From JBJEQG01 sp051881635 (GTDB lineage: Bacteria; Bacillota; Clostridia; Oscillospirales; Acutalibacteraceae): DNA of 8,389 bases. Where the stretch lies: assembly GCA_051881635.1 (NCBI GenBank), contig JBJEQG010000157.1:1-8389 (forward strand). Reading direction: 5' to 3'. Below, piece after piece: positions 7,208-8,389 of this stretch. A model generated the notes under the pieces. It saw nothing but the letters and a program-made list of their open reading frames with translations. It searched no databases and was not told where the DNA came from. A program made the translations under genes and the position numbers. Every line of letters starts with the position of its first letter. Positions within the stretch are counted from its first letter, which is position 1.

Positions 7208-8278
7208 TTAAATTTTAGCACAAACGGCATCGCCCATTTCCGTACAGGATACCTTTGTTGTTCCCTCAGCGTATATGTCAGGTGTTCTTGTTGTTTTCAA
7301 AACTTCGGCAACTGCATTCTCGATAGCCTCAGCAGCTTCCGGTTCGTCCAAAGAATATTTCAGCATCATAGACACAGAAAGAATGGTTGCCAGAGGATTT
7401 GCAATATTCTGTCCCGCAATATCAGGAGCAGAACCATGAATCGGCTCATACAAACCGCTCTTTGAACCGCTCAAACTTGCCGATGCCAACATACCGATTG
7501 AACCGCTAATCATAGACGCTTCATCGGACAAAATGTCACCGAAAATGTTTGATGTTACGATAACATCAAACTGTTTCGGATTGCGTACAAGCTGCATTGC
7601 ACAGTTGTCAACATACATATAGGTCAGCTCAACCTCAGGATATTCGGCTGAAACACGAGTTACGGTTTCTCTCCAAAGGCGTGACGACTCCAAAACATTG
7701 GCTTTATCAACGCTGCAAAGACGCTTGGAACGCTTCATTGCCATATCAAAAGCCACTCGGGCAATACGCTCAACCTCAGCCACATTATATTTTTCCGTAT
7801 CATAAGCGGCAGCTATACCATTATCGTCACAGCGACCTCTCTCACCAAAGTAAATACCGCCCGTCAACTCACGCACAATCATAATATCCATTGCATCACC
7901 GATAATATCGGCACGCAGCGGAGAGGCGGATTTCAGCGGCTCAAAAATGCGGGCAGGACGCAAGTTGGCAAACAAACCCAATGCACCTCGAATACCGAGC
8001 AAACCGGCTTCGGGACGCAAATTTCCAGGTTGCTTATCCCACTTCGGACCACCGACCGCACCCAATAAAACAGAGTCAGCCGCTTTACACTTATCTATGG
8101 TTTCTTGCGGCAGCGGAACACCTGTGGCATCAATCGCACAGCCACCCAAAAGAGCTTCCTCATATTCCACACCGAAACCGAATTTTTCGGAAACTTTATC
8201 CAAAACCTTGACAGCCTCGTTGACAATTTCGGGGCCGATACCGTCGCCTTTGAGTAAAACAATCTTGTAGTTTTTCAT
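7208..8278 (-). CDS. leuB: 3-isopropylmalate dehydrogenase
   Basis: 356 residues, the usual length. This cytoplasmic enzyme of leucine synthesis oxidises and decarboxylates 3-isopropylmalate to 4-methyl-2-oxopentanoate with NAD+. LeuB hallmarks are in order: KGDGIGPEI (10-18), substrate arginines R97, R107 (NLRPARIF) and R136, VRELTGGIYFGERG with Y143, K192 in DKANVLESSR, D224 in VDNCAM, metal ligands D248 and D252 in FGDILSDEAS, and EPIHGSAPDIAGQNIANP for NAD binding (278-295). ELTGGIYFG and the NAD-type C-terminal loop separate it from isocitrate and tartrate dehydrogenases. I place the start at the ATG at 8278, with AAGGAG 9 nt upstream; the upstream in-frame TTG at 8305 would add nine residues and lacks a ribosome site. 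It has its own promoter. leuC/leuD are not visible and no gene lies between it and the right edge. Confidence 0.97.
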   Translation of the reverse strand: MKNYKIVLLKGDGIGPEIVNEAVKVLDKVSEKFGFGVEYEEALLGGCAIDATGVPLPQETIDKCKAADSVLLGAVGGPKWDKQPGNLRPEAGLLGIRGALGLFANLRPARIFEPLKSASPLRADIIGDAMDIMIVRELTGGIYFGERGRCDDNGIAAAYDTEKYNVAEVERIARVAFDMAMKRSKRLCSVDKANVLESSRLWRETVTRVSAEYPEVELTYMYVDNCAMQLVRNPKQFDVIVTSNIFGDILSDEASMISGSIGMLASASLSGSKSGLYEPIHGSAPDIAGQNIANPLATILSVSMMLKYSLDEPEAAEAIENAVAEVLKTTRTPDIYAEGTTKVSCTEMGDAVCAKI

Positions 8279-8287
8279 AATCGCTTT

Positions 8288-8293
8288 CTCCTT
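8288..8293 (-). promoter_or_regulatory. Ribosome binding site of leuB
   Basis: AAGGAG on the minus strand, 9 nt before the ATG at 8278-8276. It fixes the start so that the protein begins MKNYKIVLLKGDG, as in other LeuB proteins. Confidence 0.85.
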
Positions 8294-8312
8294 AATTTTC
8301 TTCAAATATAGA

Positions 8313-8336
8313 TTGTATGGTTATACAACCGTACAA
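8313..8336. promoter_or_regulatory. Inverted repeat in the leuB leader, candidate operator or hairpin
   Basis: The arms TTGTATGGTT (8313-8322) and AACCGTACAA (8327-8336) are complementary at 9 of 10 positions around a 4-nt spacer. It lies about 9-32 bases after the predicted transcription start and before the ribosome site. The position suits a repressor operator or a 5' RNA hairpin. I cannot name the regulator. It is not followed by a T run, so it is not a terminator. Confidence 0.5.
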
Positions 8337-8350
8337 AACTTTACTTATAA

Positions 8351-8379
8351 ATTATAGTGCCAAATCCGTCATTAGTCAA
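8351..8379 (-). promoter_or_regulatory. Promoter of leuB
   Basis: The minus strand reads TTGACT (8379-8374), exactly 17 nt, then a perfect TATAAT (8356-8351). The start would be near 8344, giving a leader of about 66 nt that carries the inverted repeat at 8313-8336. Confidence 0.87.
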
Positions 8380-8389
8380 GAATTTAAAA

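Noticed and set aside
7597..8270. Several plus-strand open frames of 76-107 codons across leuB
   Set aside because: They lie antisense to a full-length, highly conserved leuB and lack ribosome sites or recognisable features.

Overview
The window looks like a contig from a low-GC, Gram-positive gut anaerobe of the Clostridia, most likely a Ruminococcus/Oscillospiraceae relative close to starch degraders such as R. bromii. This is inferred from protein character: a GH13_28 amylase with CBM26 and CBM74-like starch-binding modules, tandem surface-protein Ig-like repeats, and a Na+-pumping decarboxylase membrane unit. Promoters and Shine-Dalgarno sites are of Firmicutes type. A run of exactly 100 N shows this is a draft or metagenome assembly. 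All genes supported here lie on the minus strand, so they are read from high to low coordinates.

Layout, in order of transcription. (1) leuB (8278-7208), 3-isopropylmalate dehydrogenase, has its own consensus promoter and an inverted repeat just after it. (2) A two-gene operon, oadG (7028-6657) and oadB (6602-5361), encodes the small membrane subunit and the Na+-channel subunit of a biotin-dependent decarboxylase pump. It has a near-consensus promoter and ends at a terminator. No carboxyltransferase or biotin carrier gene is present. (3) A 76-residue secreted micro-protein (5183-4953) consists of a signal peptide, a 17-residue acidic/Ser segment and a sortase-like tail, followed by a strong terminator. 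(4) An AT-rich, gene-free stretch of roughly 500 bases holds the amylase promoter and leader. (5) A very large secreted amylase gene starts at a GTG at 4352 and runs off the left edge, interrupted by the N gap at 1655-1754.

The amylase order is: signal peptide, GH13 catalytic domain and domain C, Ig-like, CBM26, Ig-like, CBM74-like (split by the gap), Pro/Thr linker, one diverged Ig-like module, then 95-residue tandem repeats (three complete, a fourth cut by the window edge). The two sides of the gap are in different frames if the 100 N are taken literally. They join in one frame if the true gap is a multiple of three, so the stop at 1652-1650 is an artefact.

The amylase and perhaps the micro-protein belong to the cell surface and to starch breakdown. 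The oadGB pump would couple decarboxylation in fermentation to a Na+ gradient. leuB is ordinary biosynthesis. I see no RNA genes, CRISPR arrays, insertion sequences or phage genes. The most interesting items are the amylase architecture with its higher-order repeats, the micro-protein, the pump operon without a catalytic subunit, and the leuB leader palindrome.
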